A DNA stretch of 64,000 nucleotides from Jejudonia soesokkakensis (GTDB lineage Bacteria > Bacteroidota > Bacteroidia > Flavobacteriales > Flavobacteriaceae). Shown here in pieces: positions 51,071 to 60,580 of this stretch. The notes below the pieces were generated by a model, which did no database searches, was not told where the DNA came from, and was given only the letters and a program-made list of their open reading frames with translations. Within the stretch, counting starts at the first letter, position 1. Each line of letters begins with the position of its first letter. Both the position numbers and the translations under genes were made by a program. Location: assembly GCF_042664795.1 (NCBI RefSeq), contig NZ_JBHTBN010000003.1, forward strand, positions 248,001 through 312,000, in the 5' to 3' direction.

Positions 51071-52154
51071 GTTGTACTAATTTTGACCATTGACTGGCGA
51101 TATTCGACATTTCTAAATGTTGTACACTTTCCTTTGCATAGGATTTTAATTCGATATACAATTCTTCATTGCTAATCATGGTATTCATGGCTTCTGAAAG
51201 TGCTTGGGTGTTATGATTTTCCACTAGCAATCCGTTTTTTTTATGTATAATTATTTCTCTGGGACCGCTATTACAATCGACCGAAACAACGGGTGTACCA
51301 ACAGAAAGCGCTTCAATCAATACTCTAGGGAACCCTTCGTAATGACTTGTCAATACTAAAAATTTAGCTCTTTCAAGATACGTTTTAATTGCGGGTGTAA
51401 AAGGGATAAGATGTACAATATTTTCCAATTGCAATAACTCAATCTTTCTTTGAATTAACTCCTTATCTGGCCCATCCCCTAAAATTTTTAGCTCAATGTT
51501 TTTTTCTGGCAAATCAGATCTTTTATAGGCTTCAAGTAGTAAACTAAAATTTTTCACATCTTCGACCAACCTCCCCAAAAAGATGATATATTTAGACGAA
51601 GTTGCGTCATCAACTATTTTATCAGGCAATGGAGCTATAGGGTTATAAATAGCAATCGCTTTTTGAGTTTTGTACTTTCGGTTTATTTCCTCTGCAATCG
51701 CTTGCGATACACCAACAATTTTAAATGATCTCTTTATCATTTTTTTGGCCACAGATTTTTTCTTCGGAAAGTATTGTTCTAATTTGAAACTCCGAACCAC
51801 ATAAATGGGATTAAAACCTTTGTAAACATAGTTAAGGTAAAATAGCTCTGTTTTGGCAAATTGCCTGTTCCGATTATCAATAATAAAATCAAAATTTTGA
51901 GAGACTAAATACCTTCTTAGTTTCTTAAAACGGATAAAACGCCCAAAAACGGAGTTACTCTTTTCTTTTAATTCCCCCAAATTAAATAGCGTACCTGCAT
52001 ATTCATAGTCGATACTATTTGTAAGAATGACCAGATGAACATCGAAACCCTGCGAGTCTAACATTCTGGAAAGCATTGCAGTAGAGCGTTCTGCACCGCC
52101 TTTCCCTAAAGAAATTGTGACAATACAAACTTTAATTTGGTTATTTTCGTTCAA
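51063..52154 (-). CDS. Glycosyltransferase family 4
   Basis: The 363-residue GT-B enzyme has the N-terminal loop VCIVTISLGKGGAERSTAML and the C-terminal nucleotide-sugar site: IIFLGRLVEDVKNFSLLLEA, LKILGDGPDKELI, and the EX7E-type SHYEGFPRVLIEALSVGTPV with SGPREII. It retains nucleotide sugar configuration (retaining enzyme). It sits first in a minus-strand operon with the cupin gene, divergent from another glycosyltransferase gene at 52187. Confidence 0.92.
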   Translation of the reverse strand: MNENNQIKVCIVTISLGKGGAERSTAMLSRMLDSQGFDVHLVILTNSIDYEYAGTLFNLGELKEKSNSVFGRFIRFKKLRRYLVSQNFDFIIDNRNRQFAKTELFYLNYVYKGFNPIYVVRSFKLEQYFPKKKSVAKKMIKRSFKIVGVSQAIAEEINRKYKTQKAIAIYNPIAPLPDKIVDDATSSKYIIFLGRLVEDVKNFSLLLEAYKRSDLPEKNIELKILGDGPDKELIQRKIELLQLENIVHLIPFTPAIKTYLERAKFLVLTSHYEGFPRVLIEALSVGTPVVSVDCNSGPREIIIHKKNGLLVENHNTQALSEAMNTMISNEELYIELKSYAKESVQHLEMSNIASQWSKLVQHA

Positions 52155-52186
52155 ACACTAGTATATTTACGAGGTAGTACAAAGAT

Positions 52187-53317
52187 ATGAAGATACTTTT
52201 AGTAGGCGAATACAGCAGACTTCACAATTCATTAAAAGAAGGACTAATGGCTTTGGGCCACGAAGTTATCCTAATTTCTACAGGTGATTTTTTTAAAAAC
52301 TATCCTTCAGACATAAAGCTTACACGTACCTACGACAGCGGAATTGCCAAAAAACTGAAAGTGGGTATTTACAAATTGTTTGGAATTGATATCACTTCAG
52401 AATCGATAAAAAAACAATTTTTTACACATAAAGAGCAGTTAAAAGATTTTGATGTAGTGCAACTTATTAATGAAAGTCCGCTAACCACTACTCCTAAAAT
52501 TGCTATTGATATCATTTCCTTTTTAAAAAAGTACAATACAAAACTGTTTTTGCTTTCCTGCGGAACCGACTACATTAGTGTATCTCATGCCCTAAGCGAT
52601 GCCCACCCGTATTCTATATTGACCAATTACAAAGATGGGACCTACGATACTAAACGCTATAAATTTATTTTGAAAAATCTGGAGGAAGCCCACAAAAAAT
52701 TACATGATTTTGTTTACAGTCAAATCGACGGAGTGATTGCTTCAGACCTAGATTACCACTTACCACTGCTTGGTCATAAAAAATATCTGGGACTAATACC
52801 TAATCCGGTGAATTTATCAAAGCTTCCTTTTACTGAAACTGCTTCAGAAGGACCTATTGTGATTTTTATGGGCATCAATCGAGGCAATATGCATACTAAA
52901 GGAATTCACTATTTTGAAGCAGCGCTTAAAAACATTCAGCAAGAATATTCCGAAGCGATTACAATTGACATTGTTGAAAACCTACCATATTCAGAATATA
53001 TTGAGAAATATAACAAAGCACATATCGTTCTGGATCAAGTATTAGCCTATGATCAAGGGTATAATGCACTGGAAGCTATGGCAAAGGGAAAAGTAGTTTT
53101 TACGGGTGCTGAAACTGCTTTTTCAAAACATTATAAGCTGGATGAAACTGTTGCAATTAATGCGTTACCAGATGTTGATTACCTTACCAAAACCTTAGCC
53201 AATCTGATTGAAAATCCAGAAAAAATAAAGCAAATAGGTGCCGCTGCCAGAGCCTTTGTAGAAAGAGAGCATGATCATATCAAAGTGGCAAAACAGTATT
53301 TGGAAAGCTGGAAGTAA
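52187..53317 (+). CDS. Glycosyltransferase-like protein (GT-B)
   Basis: The 376-residue protein begins MKILLVGEYSRLHNSLKEGL and has GT-B features: LFLLSCGTDYISVSHA, LGLIPNPVNLSKLPFTE, VIFMGINRGNMHTKGIHYFE and DQVLAYDQGYNALEAMAKGK. The last resembles the C-terminal acidic motif of GT4 enzymes but is unusual. It probably acts in the same surface-glycan pathway as its divergent neighbour. It could be inactive or use an atypical donor; the acceptor is unknown. Confidence 0.75.
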   Translation: MKILLVGEYSRLHNSLKEGLMALGHEVILISTGDFFKNYPSDIKLTRTYDSGIAKKLKVGIYKLFGIDITSESIKKQFFTHKEQLKDFDVVQLINESPLTTTPKIAIDIISFLKKYNTKLFLLSCGTDYISVSHALSDAHPYSILTNYKDGTYDTKRYKFILKNLEEAHKKLHDFVYSQIDGVIASDLDYHLPLLGHKKYLGLIPNPVNLSKLPFTETASEGPIVIFMGINRGNMHTKGIHYFEAALKNIQQEYSEAITIDIVENLPYSEYIEKYNKAHIVLDQVLAYDQGYNALEAMAKGKVVFTGAETAFSKHYKLDETVAINALPDVDYLTKTLANLIENPEKIKQIGAAARAFVEREHDHIKVAKQYLESWK

Positions 53318-53378
53318 ATCGATGGATTTTCAGACTTTAATTTGAGGTTTCTAATTCTTCATTCTGAAATCAAAATCG

Positions 53379-53386
53379 TATCTTTG
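53379..53386 (+). promoter_or_regulatory. Bacteroidota -7 box of lipA
   Basis: TATCTTTG matches TAnnTTTG nine bases before the lipA ATG at 53395, which implies a leader of only a few bases. No good -33 element was found. Confidence 0.5.
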
Positions 53387-53394
53387 CGTTGCGT

Positions 53395-54267
53395 ATGAGT
53401 ACAGAAACATTAGACATTCCACAACGAGTTCCAAAACCCAAATGGCTACGTGTAAAACTTCCTACTGGGAAGAAATATACCGCCCTTAGAGGATTGGTAG
53501 ATAAATATGATTTGCACACCATTTGCACATCTGGTAGTTGCCCAAATATGGGGGAATGCTGGACTGAAGGGACTGCAACCTTTATGATCCTTGGAAACGT
53601 TTGCACTCGTTCCTGTGGTTTCTGTGGTGTAAAGACTGGACGTCCTGAAACAGTAGATTGGGATGAACCCGAAAAAGTAGCGCGTTCTATTAAATTGATG
53701 GAAATAAAACATGCTGTGGTGACTTCAGTAGACCGTGATGACCTAAAAGATATGGGTTCTATTATCTGGGCTGAAACAGTAAAAGCGATACGTAGAATGA
53801 ATCCTGAAACTACGCTAGAAACACTTATTCCAGATTTTCAAGGGGTTACTCGAAATATAGATCGTATTATCGCTGTAAAACCAGAAGTGGTCTCACACAA
53901 CATGGAAACGGTAAAACGTTTGACGCGGGAAGTACGCATTCAGGCAAAATATGAACGAAGCCTTGAAGTATTGCGATATCTCAAAGCACAAGGTATCGAG
54001 CGTACTAAAAGTGGTATCATGCTTGGCTTAGGGGAAACAGAAGAAGAAGTACTACAAACTATGCAGGATTTAAGAAATGTTGATCTGGATATCGTTACAA
54101 TTGGTCAATACCTGCAACCTTCCAAAAAACACCTTCCGGTAAAAGAATTTATTACGCCAGAGCAGTTTAAAAAATATGAGACCATTGGTCTTGAAATGGG
54201 CTTTCGTCATGTAGAAAGTGGTGCGCTGGTACGTTCTTCTTACAAAGCACAAAAGCACCTTACTTAA
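53395..54267 (+). CDS. lipA: Lipoyl synthase
   Basis: This 290-residue radical-SAM enzyme inserts two sulfurs into octanoylated carrier domains. The auxiliary cluster Cys motif CTSGSCPNMGEC is at 44-55, the radical-SAM CTRSCGFC at 70-77, and the C-terminal RSSY motif in VRSSYKAQ is complete. The ATG at 53395 is preferred over a TTG two codons upstream. The gene is separated from GAPDH by 10 bases, and the two may be co-transcribed. Confidence 0.97.
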   Translation: MSTETLDIPQRVPKPKWLRVKLPTGKKYTALRGLVDKYDLHTICTSGSCPNMGECWTEGTATFMILGNVCTRSCGFCGVKTGRPETVDWDEPEKVARSIKLMEIKHAVVTSVDRDDLKDMGSIIWAETVKAIRRMNPETTLETLIPDFQGVTRNIDRIIAVKPEVVSHNMETVKRLTREVRIQAKYERSLEVLRYLKAQGIERTKSGIMLGLGETEEEVLQTMQDLRNVDLDIVTIGQYLQPSKKHLPVKEFITPEQFKKYETIGLEMGFRHVESGALVRSSYKAQKHLT

Positions 54268-54277
54268 CACCTCTTTT

Positions 54278-55273
54278 ATGGCAGCAACTATTAAAGTTGG
54301 CATTAACGGATTTGGACGTATTGGTCGCAGGCTGTTTCGATTACTTTTGAAACACCCTCAGATTACCGTGGTAGCAATAAATGACCTTGCAGATTCTAAA
54401 ACATTAAGTCATCTGTTAAAATACGATAGTATTCACGGGGTTTTAAAACAAAATGTTTCCTTTTCAGAAAGTACTATTTCTGTAGGAGCGCATCATTTTT
54501 CTTTTACTTCGGAAACTTCTCTAGATAACCTCAACTGGGAAGGTGTGGATGTAGTTGTTGAATGTACCGGAAAGTTTAAAACCAGAGTGCAATTAGAAAA
54601 ACATCTGAAGAATGGAGCTAAAAAAGTTATTTTATCGGTTCCTCCAACCGAAGATGATATTAAAACAATTGTACTGGGTGTTAATGATTTTACGTTAACT
54701 AAAGACGACACCATTATTTCAAACGCTTCGTGCACCACCAATAATGCAGCACCAATGTTACAGGTAGTCAATGATTTATGCGGTATTGAACAAGCCTATA
54801 TTACTACTGTGCATTCTTACACAACAGACCAGAGTTTACATGATCAGCCTCACAAAGATTTACGAAGAGCTCGTGCAGCAGGTCAGTCTATTGTCCCAAC
54901 AACTACGGGAGCTGCAAAAGCTTTAACTAAGATTTTTCCTGAATTAGCTTCGGCTATTGGAGGTGCGGGCATTCGAGTTCCTGTTCCTAACGGATCTCTC
55001 TGCGATATCACCCTGAATGTAAAAAAGGAAGTAACGATCAATGAAGTAAACAATGCATTTAAAAAAGCTTCAGAAAGTACCTTAAAAGGAATTCTCCAAT
55101 ATACTGAAGATCCCATAGTTTCTATTGATATTGTGGGTAATTCTTATTCTTGCGTTTTCGATTCAGAAATGACTTCTGTTATTGGAAAAATGATAAAAAT
55201 AATTGGTTGGTATGATAACGAAACTGGGTATTCTGCTCGTATCGTGGACTTAATCTTACAAATTTCTAAGTAA
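54278..55273 (+). CDS. gap: Type I glyceraldehyde-3-phosphate dehydrogenase
   Basis: The 331-residue enzyme begins MAATIKVGINGFGRIGRRLF and has the catalytic Cys152 in IISNASCTTNNAAPML. The phosphate-binding HSYTTDQSLHDQPHKDLRRA is intact, as is the C-terminal GWYDNETGYSAR. It oxidises glyceraldehyde-3-phosphate in glycolysis or runs in reverse in gluconeogenesis. The start at 54278 is used because the longer open frame only adds residues from the lipA region. It is shorter than the 340-residue average but complete. Confidence 0.95.
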   Translation: MAATIKVGINGFGRIGRRLFRLLLKHPQITVVAINDLADSKTLSHLLKYDSIHGVLKQNVSFSESTISVGAHHFSFTSETSLDNLNWEGVDVVVECTGKFKTRVQLEKHLKNGAKKVILSVPPTEDDIKTIVLGVNDFTLTKDDTIISNASCTTNNAAPMLQVVNDLCGIEQAYITTVHSYTTDQSLHDQPHKDLRRARAAGQSIVPTTTGAAKALTKIFPELASAIGGAGIRVPVPNGSLCDITLNVKKEVTINEVNNAFKKASESTLKGILQYTEDPIVSIDIVGNSYSCVFDSEMTSVIGKMIKIIGWYDNETGYSARIVDLILQISK

Positions 55274-55327
55274 AACATTCGTTTTATCGAGGAAAACACT
55301 ATATTTATCGGCGAATTACATTAGAAA

Positions 55328-57577
55328 ATGTGCCCTAGCTTACTAAAGAAATATACGCTCTCCATTATTGGAATGGTTTTCTTTGCTGTAGTTTCTACAA
55401 CAGCACAGGAGTCTAGACAGGATTCTATTGCTAAAGTCGCGACTTTACAAAAAAAAGGAGATCAAGCACTTAGTAATCAAGATTATGACAGTGCTATTTT
55501 AGCATTCAATGAAGCTAAAAACATTTCAACACTCATTAGTGACACTGTTGCACAATCTAAGGTATTAGTCAGTCTTGGTAATTTAAATTATTACATAAAA
55601 AATTATGAGAAAGCTGCCTATGAGGTTGAAGAAGCGATAATCTTAACCTCAACGCTAAACAATAGAACCTTACTTGGAAGAGCATATACAATAAAAGGCC
55701 TCATTGCGACACGAGTTGATAAGTTTTCGGTAGCAGAAGACGCTTTAAAAAAAGCAGACCAGATTTTTATTGAGACCGATGATGATTTAAATAGAGCAAA
55801 TGTTTTATTGGGTCTTGGAATTTTAGAACTTCAACAAAAAAATTATCAGGTAGCAATTAATTATTTTGATGCTGCCATCCCCACCTTTAAAGAATCTTCA
55901 TCTAACTATCAGCACGCATTTGCTTTACTTAATAAAGCAGAATCTGTACTGGAATTGGAAGCCACTCAAAATTTAGATCCCATAGCCATTTCAAAAAATG
56001 CATTAAATCAAGCTAATGCTATAATTGAACGGAATAATTATGCTAGCTTAAAAGTTGAAAGTTATAAAATAGCTGGATTTATAGCTATAAATGAAGGAGA
56101 CCAAGTTTCTGCACAGAAAAATATGAATACGTACTTCCACAAGAGAGACTCTCTTGTAGCTGTTTATATAACAGCAATTTCAAAGGGCGTTGATCAGGAA
56201 GGAGAAATTGGAAATCTAAATCAGAAAATTCGAGATCAGCAATCAGATATTGATAAACAACAAAAGTCCATCAATCTTGGTAAAATGACTACCGGACTTA
56301 GTATCGCCTTAATTATAATCCTTTCACTTCTAACATTATCGTTATATAAAAACAATAATTTAAGAGCAAAAGCAAATGATTTATTACAGGATAAGAATAC
56401 TGAATTAGTTTTGGCAAAAGAGAAAGCAGAAAAGGCATCTTTAGCTAAGGCACAGTTTTTATCCACTATAACGCACGAGCTTAGAACTCCGCTTTACGCG
56501 GTGACAGGTTTGACGCATTTATTGCTTGAAGAAGACCCTAAGGAAGAGCAAAAAGATCACCTTAATTCTTTAAAATTTTCTGGGGAATACCTTCTTTCTC
56601 TTATAAATAACATTCTAGACCTCAATAAACTTGAAGCAAATAAGGTTGAAATCGAACAGTCCACTTTTAATCTTAAGAAACGTATCAATGATGTTTTAGT
56701 CGCCCTTAAGAAATCTGCCGATGACCGTAAAAACAACCTACATATTGAATTTGACGAAAACATACCTACTAAACTTATTGGCGATCCTTTAAAACTTTCG
56801 CAGGTATTAATAAATTTAATAGGAAATTCGGTTAAATTCACACAAAATGGCGATGTCACGATAAGAGTGCAACGAATCGATAATAAAGAAAATAGAGCTG
56901 CTTTACGATTTGAAATTGAAGATAATGGCGTAGGGATTTCCAAGAAAAAACAAAAGAGCATTTTCGAGAGTTTTTCACAAGCATCCTTACAAATTAACAG
57001 AAAGTTTGGCGGAACTGGACTGGGGCTCTCTATTGTGAAAAACCTATTAGAACTAATGGATAGTAAAATCTATCTTGAAAGTCAGTTAGGAAAAGGATCA
57101 AAGTTTTCATTCACCATTAATTTTGGTATTGCTGAAGAATTAAAAGATGCAAAAAGCCCAGCAAATGCCACCTATGAAATTGATTATGCAGCATTAGAAA
57201 ATCGCAATGTACTTGTCGTCGAAGACAATAAGATCAACCAGATGATTACTCGAAAAATTCTCGAGAAGAATAAAATGGTATGTATGGTAGCAGATAATGG
57301 AACCGACGCTGTTGCACTTGTCAAAGAAAACAATTATGACATTGTATTAATGGATATCCATATGCCAGGAATTAGTGGTATTGAGGCTACACAAAAAATT
57401 CGAGAATTTGACAAAGAGCTTCCTATCATAGCGCTAACCGCTGTGACAATTGACGAAAACCTAGACGAATTTTACCGCGCAGGGTTTAATGAGATTATTC
57501 CTAAACCTTTTAAGACTGAAGAATTCTTTCAGAAAATTTATCTTACTATTGAGAATAGAAAAGTTCCAACTACTTAA
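55328..57577 (+). CDS. Hybrid sensor histidine kinase/response regulator with TPR sensor
   Basis: The 749-residue protein has a signal/anchor segment, a periplasmic TPR region (about 30-280; motifs such as SQVLVSLGNLNYYIKNYEKA and ANVLLGLGILELQQKNYQVA), a membrane helix at about 322-341 and a coiled linker. A HisKA domain follows with the phosphorylated His in TITHELRTPLYAVTG (about 383), then a HATPase with N-box NLIGNSVKFTQNG and G1/G2 boxes DNGVGIS and FGGTGLGLSIV. A C-terminal receiver has its phospho-Asp in DIVLMDIHMPG (about 676). No output domain, so phosphotransfer to another protein is expected. It ends overlapping the convergent lpxK gene. Confidence 0.93.
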   Translation: MCPSLLKKYTLSIIGMVFFAVVSTTAQESRQDSIAKVATLQKKGDQALSNQDYDSAILAFNEAKNISTLISDTVAQSKVLVSLGNLNYYIKNYEKAAYEVEEAIILTSTLNNRTLLGRAYTIKGLIATRVDKFSVAEDALKKADQIFIETDDDLNRANVLLGLGILELQQKNYQVAINYFDAAIPTFKESSSNYQHAFALLNKAESVLELEATQNLDPIAISKNALNQANAIIERNNYASLKVESYKIAGFIAINEGDQVSAQKNMNTYFHKRDSLVAVYITAISKGVDQEGEIGNLNQKIRDQQSDIDKQQKSINLGKMTTGLSIALIIILSLLTLSLYKNNNLRAKANDLLQDKNTELVLAKEKAEKASLAKAQFLSTITHELRTPLYAVTGLTHLLLEEDPKEEQKDHLNSLKFSGEYLLSLINNILDLNKLEANKVEIEQSTFNLKKRINDVLVALKKSADDRKNNLHIEFDENIPTKLIGDPLKLSQVLINLIGNSVKFTQNGDVTIRVQRIDNKENRAALRFEIEDNGVGISKKKQKSIFESFSQASLQINRKFGGTGLGLSIVKNLLELMDSKIYLESQLGKGSKFSFTINFGIAEELKDAKSPANATYEIDYAALENRNVLVVEDNKINQMITRKILEKNKMVCMVADNGTDAVALVKENNYDIVLMDIHMPGISGIEATQKIREFDKELPIIALTAVTIDENLDEFYRAGFNEIIPKPFKTEEFFQKIYLTIENRKVPTT

Positions 57578-58584
57578 GAATGTTTTTCTTTGATATGTTG
57601 TAGTATTCTTTCTTCAAAAAAGGAACCTTGGTCGTTTAAAATTTCTGTTTTTATAGGTAGGTAGTACACTGCAAATTTTCCTAGTTTAGGCTGTAATCGC
57701 ATGTAGTCTTTTTCCGTTGTTAAAATTAACTCCTGTTTTTTTAAAGTTTCAATTTCTGAATCTGTAAAATCGTGGTGATCTGGATAATTTAAATGCTCAA
57801 ACCTATACTGCTTTTCAGCCAGAAAATCTACTAGAGGTTTCGGATTGGCAATCCCGGTGACTAATGAAAAATTTTTATCTTCAAGATACGCAATATCTAA
57901 GGCTTCTGTTTCATTATAAATTTTTGAAGCATAGGTAATTTTAGAAAAATAAACCCGCTGATGTTCTTTCAGATCTAACTTAAATTGAATTTCCTGTAGT
58001 TTGCTATACGCTACCTTTTCTGGACATTTTGTAACAACAATAATATCTGCACGGCGCATCCCAGCCCTTGGCTCACGCAGATTTCCTGTAGGCAACATAT
58101 AGTCATAGATATACAAATCGTCAAAAGGGGTAAGCAATATATTTAAGGAAGCCTTCACTTTTCGATGTTGAAAAGCATCATCAAGTATTACAACTTCAGC
58201 TTCAGGAAGAAGGTGATCCATTCCCAACTGTCTATTTGCACAAACGGCTACAGTTACTTCAGGAAAGTTCTGCTTACATTGCCTGGGCTCGTCTCCTACT
58301 TGCTTGGCTGAATGCGCTGTGGTTACTTCAATGTAGCCAGAAGTTTCTCTCTTATACCCTCGGCTTAGCACCGCAACTTTATATGTATCTTTTAAAAAAC
58401 TTAATAAATAGGCTACCATGGGCGATTTTCCAGTTCCTCCTACACTTAAATTACCAACACAAATGACAGGCTGTCTGTACGATTTGCTTTGAAACCAACC
58501 TACGTTATAAAAATAATTACGGAAAGCAGTCACAATTCCGTAGAGAATTGCGAAAGGAAAAAGTAGCTTGCGTAGAAATTTCAT
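57574..58584 (-). CDS. lpxK: Tetraacyldisaccharide 4'-kinase (lipid A synthesis)
   Basis: The 336-residue enzyme has the N-terminal membrane-associated helix (MKFLRKLLFPFAILYGIVTA), the P-loop VGNLSVGGTGKSPMV, and the later HRKVKASLNILLTPFDDLYI and TKCPEKVAY segments of LpxK. It phosphorylates the 4' position of the lipid A disaccharide. The ATG at 58584 is preferred because it gives the standard N-terminus. It is divergent from the Nif3-like gene and convergent with the histidine kinase. Confidence 0.93.
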   Translation of the reverse strand: MKFLRKLLFPFAILYGIVTAFRNYFYNVGWFQSKSYRQPVICVGNLSVGGTGKSPMVAYLLSFLKDTYKVAVLSRGYKRETSGYIEVTTAHSAKQVGDEPRQCKQNFPEVTVAVCANRQLGMDHLLPEAEVVILDDAFQHRKVKASLNILLTPFDDLYIYDYMLPTGNLREPRAGMRRADIIVVTKCPEKVAYSKLQEIQFKLDLKEHQRVYFSKITYASKIYNETEALDIAYLEDKNFSLVTGIANPKPLVDFLAEKQYRFEHLNYPDHHDFTDSEIETLKKQELILTTEKDYMRLQPKLGKFAVYYLPIKTEILNDQGSFFEERILQHIKEKHS

Positions 58585-58661
58585 GGTACGAAAATACAAA
58601 TTCCGCTTCATTGCTCTTCCCAAAATATGAAACTGTTATATTTACGGTAAATTTTTATAGC

Positions 58662-59777
58662 ATGAAGATCAAAGATATGTTGTACATACTGGAGGATATT
58701 GCTCCTTTAGCCTATGCCGAGGGATTCGACAATACAGGGTTATTGGTGGGAGATTCATCAAAAGACCTAACCAATATTCTGGTTACTCTTGATACTCTCG
58801 AAGAAGTTGTGGAAGAGGCAATTGCTAAAGATTGTAATCTTATTGTAAGTTTTCATCCTATTGTTTTTTCTGGCTTAAAAAAAATAACTGGAAAAACGTA
58901 TGTTGAGCGGGTAGTACAAAAAGCTATTAAAAACGATATTGCCATTTTTGCAATCCATACTGCTTTAGACAATAGTTGGAATGGGGTTAACGCGACGCTC
59001 TGCGAAAAGATAGGTTTAAAAAACAGAAAAGTCTTAATTCCGAAGACTGAAACGATAAAAAAGCTACTAACGTTTGTGCCGTCGGAAAGTGCTTCGGAAG
59101 TGAGAGAAGCTCTATTTTTAGCTGGCGCAGGTGAAATTGGAAATTACAGCAATTGTAGTTTTAATATAACAGGTCGCGGAAGCTTTAACGGAAACGAAGA
59201 TTCCAATCCTGTAAAGGGAAAACGTGGTGAAACTCATTTTGAAGAAGAAATCCAAATAGGAATCACATTTGCTAAACATCTTCAATCAAGAATTTTAAAC
59301 GCATTATTTAAGAGTCATCCCTATGAAGAGGTAGCTTACGAGATTACAACACTAGAAAATACGAATCAGCATATTGGTATGGGAATGGTAGGTGAATTTG
59401 ATGCGGCACTTTCAGAAGATACTTTTCTTACACACCTAAAATCTGCTATGAAAACGGGATGTGTTCGCCATTCGCCATTGCTTCAGAAAAAAATAAAAAA
59501 AGTTGCTGTGTTAGGAGGTAGCGGTAGTTTTGTGATTGAAGCTGCTAAAGCTGCTGGAGCTGATGCTTTTGTGACTGCCGACCTCAAATATCATGATTTT
59601 TTTAAAGCTGAAAAATCCATTCTGTTAACAGACATTGGACATTATGAAAGTGAACAGTACACAAAAGATCTTTTAGTGTCGGTGCTTACAAAAAAAATTA
59701 GTAATTTTGCACCTGCTTTAACGAAAAGCAAAGTGGTTTTATCACAAACAAATACAAATCCAATTAGCTATTTTTAA
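58662..59777 (+). CDS. Nif3-like dinuclear metal center protein
   Basis: The 371-residue protein has the Nif3/YbgI signature: LEDIAPLAYAEGFDNTGLLV, LIVSFHPIVFSGLKKITG, IFAIHTALDNSWNGVN and the C-terminal GGSGSFVIEAAKAAGADAF and DIGHYESEQYTKDL, providing the metal-binding His/Asp/Glu. The middle insertion (about 130-230) is the CutA-like domain usual in longer members. It forms hexamers with two metals per subunit; the substrate is unclear, with GTP cyclohydrolase-like activity reported for some. It is four bases before the next gene, likely in an operon. Confidence 0.93.
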   Translation: MKIKDMLYILEDIAPLAYAEGFDNTGLLVGDSSKDLTNILVTLDTLEEVVEEAIAKDCNLIVSFHPIVFSGLKKITGKTYVERVVQKAIKNDIAIFAIHTALDNSWNGVNATLCEKIGLKNRKVLIPKTETIKKLLTFVPSESASEVREALFLAGAGEIGNYSNCSFNITGRGSFNGNEDSNPVKGKRGETHFEEEIQIGITFAKHLQSRILNALFKSHPYEEVAYEITTLENTNQHIGMGMVGEFDAALSEDTFLTHLKSAMKTGCVRHSPLLQKKIKKVAVLGGSGSFVIEAAKAAGADAFVTADLKYHDFFKAEKSILLTDIGHYESEQYTKDLLVSVLTKKISNFAPALTKSKVVLSQTNTNPISYF

Positions 59778-59780
59778 AAT

Positions 59781-60560
59781 ATGGCAACAAAAGAAATTAC
59801 GGTAGAAGAGAAATTAAGAGCATTGTTCGATTTGCAATTGATCGATTCTCGTGTAGACGAAATTAGAAATGTACGCGGAGAGCTTCCGTTAGAAGTTGAA
59901 GATCTAGAAGATGAAGTAGCCGGAATGAACACACGTCTTGAAAAACTGAATGCCGATCTTGAAGTAATCGAAAATAATATTAAAGAAAAGAAAAACGGAA
60001 TTGAAGAATCAAAATCGTTAATCAAAAAATATACTTCTCAACAGGATAATGTACGCAACAATAGAGAGTATAACTCATTAAGCAAGGAAATTGAATTTCA
60101 GGAACTTGAAATGCAATTAGCTGAAAAACACATTAAAGAATTTAAAGCCCAAATTGAGCAAAAGAATGTGGTTATTGAAGAAACTACTTCGCGCCTTGCA
60201 GAAAGACAAGAACACTTAAAACACAAGCAAGGAGAGCTTAACGAAATTCTTGCTGAAACTGAAAAGGAAGAAAAAGCACTTATCAAGGAGTCTGAAAAAT
60301 TTGAAAAGAAAATTGAAGACCGTCTGGTAAATGCTTACAAAAGAATTAGAACCAATGTAAAAAATGGTTTAGCTGTTGTTGCTGTAGAGCGTGGTGCTTC
60401 TGGAGGATCGTTCTTCACCATTCCACCACAGGTTCAAATGGAGATCGCTTCCCGTAAAAAAATCATCACAGATGAGCACAGTGGACGTATTTTGGTAGAT
60501 CCAGATCTTGCAAATGAAGAAAAAGAGAAAATGGAAAAGTTATTTAATAAAGTAAAATAA
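59781..60560 (+). CDS. Coiled-coil protein with a cysteine-free 'zinc ribbon' C-terminus
   Basis: The 259-residue protein is mostly a long coiled coil (residues about 20-190) followed by a C-terminal domain that matches C4-type zinc-ribbon proteins except that all cysteines are gone. The sequence reads RGASGGSFFTIPPQVQMEIA and DEHSGRILVD, where the family has CGGC and CxxCGRIL. The whole protein contains no Cys. The IPPQ motif is kept, so the fold may persist without zinc. It follows the Nif3-like gene, a conserved neighbour in Flavobacteriia. A role in nucleic-acid or complex binding is only inferred. Confidence 0.85.
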   Translation: MATKEITVEEKLRALFDLQLIDSRVDEIRNVRGELPLEVEDLEDEVAGMNTRLEKLNADLEVIENNIKEKKNGIEESKSLIKKYTSQQDNVRNNREYNSLSKEIEFQELEMQLAEKHIKEFKAQIEQKNVVIEETTSRLAERQEHLKHKQGELNEILAETEKEEKALIKESEKFEKKIEDRLVNAYKRIRTNVKNGLAVVAVERGASGGSFFTIPPQVQMEIASRKKIITDEHSGRILVDPDLANEEKEKMEKLFNKVK

Positions 60561-60580
60561 CGACTAATTATATTATAACA

